Assembly: GCA_023151335.1 (NCBI GenBank)
Contig: JAKLJF010000306.1
Span: 1-6,319, forward strand
DNA from: Thermoanaerobaculia bacterium
Lineage (GTDB): Bacteria > Bacteroidota > Bacteroidia > Chitinophagales > Saprospiraceae
Reading direction: 5' to 3'
Length of the DNA stretch: 6,319 nucleotides
The position numbers and the translations under genes are program-made. Positions 6,082 to 6,319 of this stretch are shown here, in pieces. Numbering within the stretch: the first letter of the stretch is position 1; each line of letters begins with the position of its first letter. The notes beneath the pieces are model-generated. The model worked only from the letters and a program-made list of their open reading frames with translations. It was not told where the DNA came from and did no database searches.

Positions 6082-6319
6082 ATGAAACAATTCCTGTTCC
6101 TTACTGCAATCACGTTGTTTGGCGCTTCCTGCCAATCGGCGCAAAATGTCACACCAAATAAAGAAAAAGCCATGCAGACCGGTCAAATTACTCCTGTAAG
6201 CCCCGATACGCTCAAACCTGCCTCCGGCCAGACGGAGATTGCCACCCTTGGCGGCGGTTGTTTCTGGTGCGTCGAAGCCGTGTACCAGGAACTCAACGGC
6301 GTCCTGAAAGTGGAAAGCG
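6082..6319 (+). CDS. msrA: Peptide methionine-S-sulfoxide reductase MsrA, exported, 3' end missing
   Basis: Only the first 79 codons are in the window. The start ATG 6082 opens an export signal: MKQ, a hydrophobic run FLFLTAITLF, then GASC with cysteine 17. This is a probable lipoprotein signal, although the -3 residue is glycine rather than the usual leucine, so ordinary signal-peptidase cleavage is also possible. A polar linker of about 35 residues follows. The MsrA domain then begins with EIATLGGGCFWCVEAVYQEL (52-71); cysteine 60 in GCFWC is the family's catalytic nucleophile. MsrA reduces the S-epimer of methionine sulfoxide in proteins, here most likely in the periplasm or at a membrane face. 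A Met at residue 31 could start a cytosolic form but would discard the signal. Whether an MsrB domain is fused downstream cannot be seen. It is probably transcribed separately from mqnEA. Confidence 0.93.
   Translation, partial: MKQFLFLTAITLFGASCQSAQNVTPNKEKAMQTGQITPVSPDTLKPASGQTEIATLGGGCFWCVEAVYQELNGVLKVES

Overview
The window looks like chromosomal DNA from a Bacteroidota bacterium with moderate-to-high GC content, plausibly a Saprospiria/Chitinophagia-type lineage. Four observations support this: a type IX secretion (T9SS) C-terminal sorting domain, a TAnnTTTG-type promoter element, starts without clear Shine-Dalgarno sequences, and a small helix-turn-helix protein of a kind I associate with Bacteroidota. 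The finer placement is inference.

Layout from left to right. (1) Positions 2-1504 (+) hold the 3' part of a secreted phospholipase-D-superfamily protein: an Fn3-like segment, two HKD catalytic motifs and a T9SS sorting tail. (2) Positions 1464-2186 (+) hold a TrmN6/YfiC-type tRNA adenine-N6 methyltransferase that starts at a GTG inside the end of the PLD gene. (3) A hairpin with an A/T run at 2185-2222 is best read as the terminator of the convergent minus-strand gene. (4) Positions 2282-2539 (-) encode an 85-residue helix-turn-helix protein. (5) A 204-base divergent intergenic region (2540-2743) carries a 12-base direct repeat, a small palindrome and a good Bacteroidota -7 element driving the rightward genes. 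(6) Positions 2744-3865 (+) encode a GT4-like glycosyltransferase. (7) Positions 3959-5167 and 5160-5960 (+) are mqnE and mqnA, overlapping by 8 bases. (8) An 8-base tandem repeat begins inside the end of mqnA, and the first 79 codons of a putative lipoprotein-type MsrA (6082-6319, +) run off the window.

Functionally the clearest unit is mqnE-mqnA. MqnA dehydrates chorismate to 3-enolpyruvylbenzoate, and MqnE joins that product to a SAM-derived adenosyl unit to make aminofutalosine. These are the first two steps of the futalosine route to menaquinone, so the organism probably makes menaquinone this way; the later genes (mqnB/C/D) are not in the window. The other genes are a secreted hydrolase or nuclease-like enzyme, a tRNA-modification enzyme, an envelope-polysaccharide-type glycosyltransferase and an oxidative-damage repair enzyme. 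They look like an ordinary mix of housekeeping and envelope genes.

I found no CRISPR array, transposase, phage gene, rRNA or tRNA, and no convincing undescribed multi-gene system. The points most worth a second look are the dual-coding PLD/trmN6 overlap, the repeat architecture between the divergent genes, and the tandem repeat at the mqnA stop codon.
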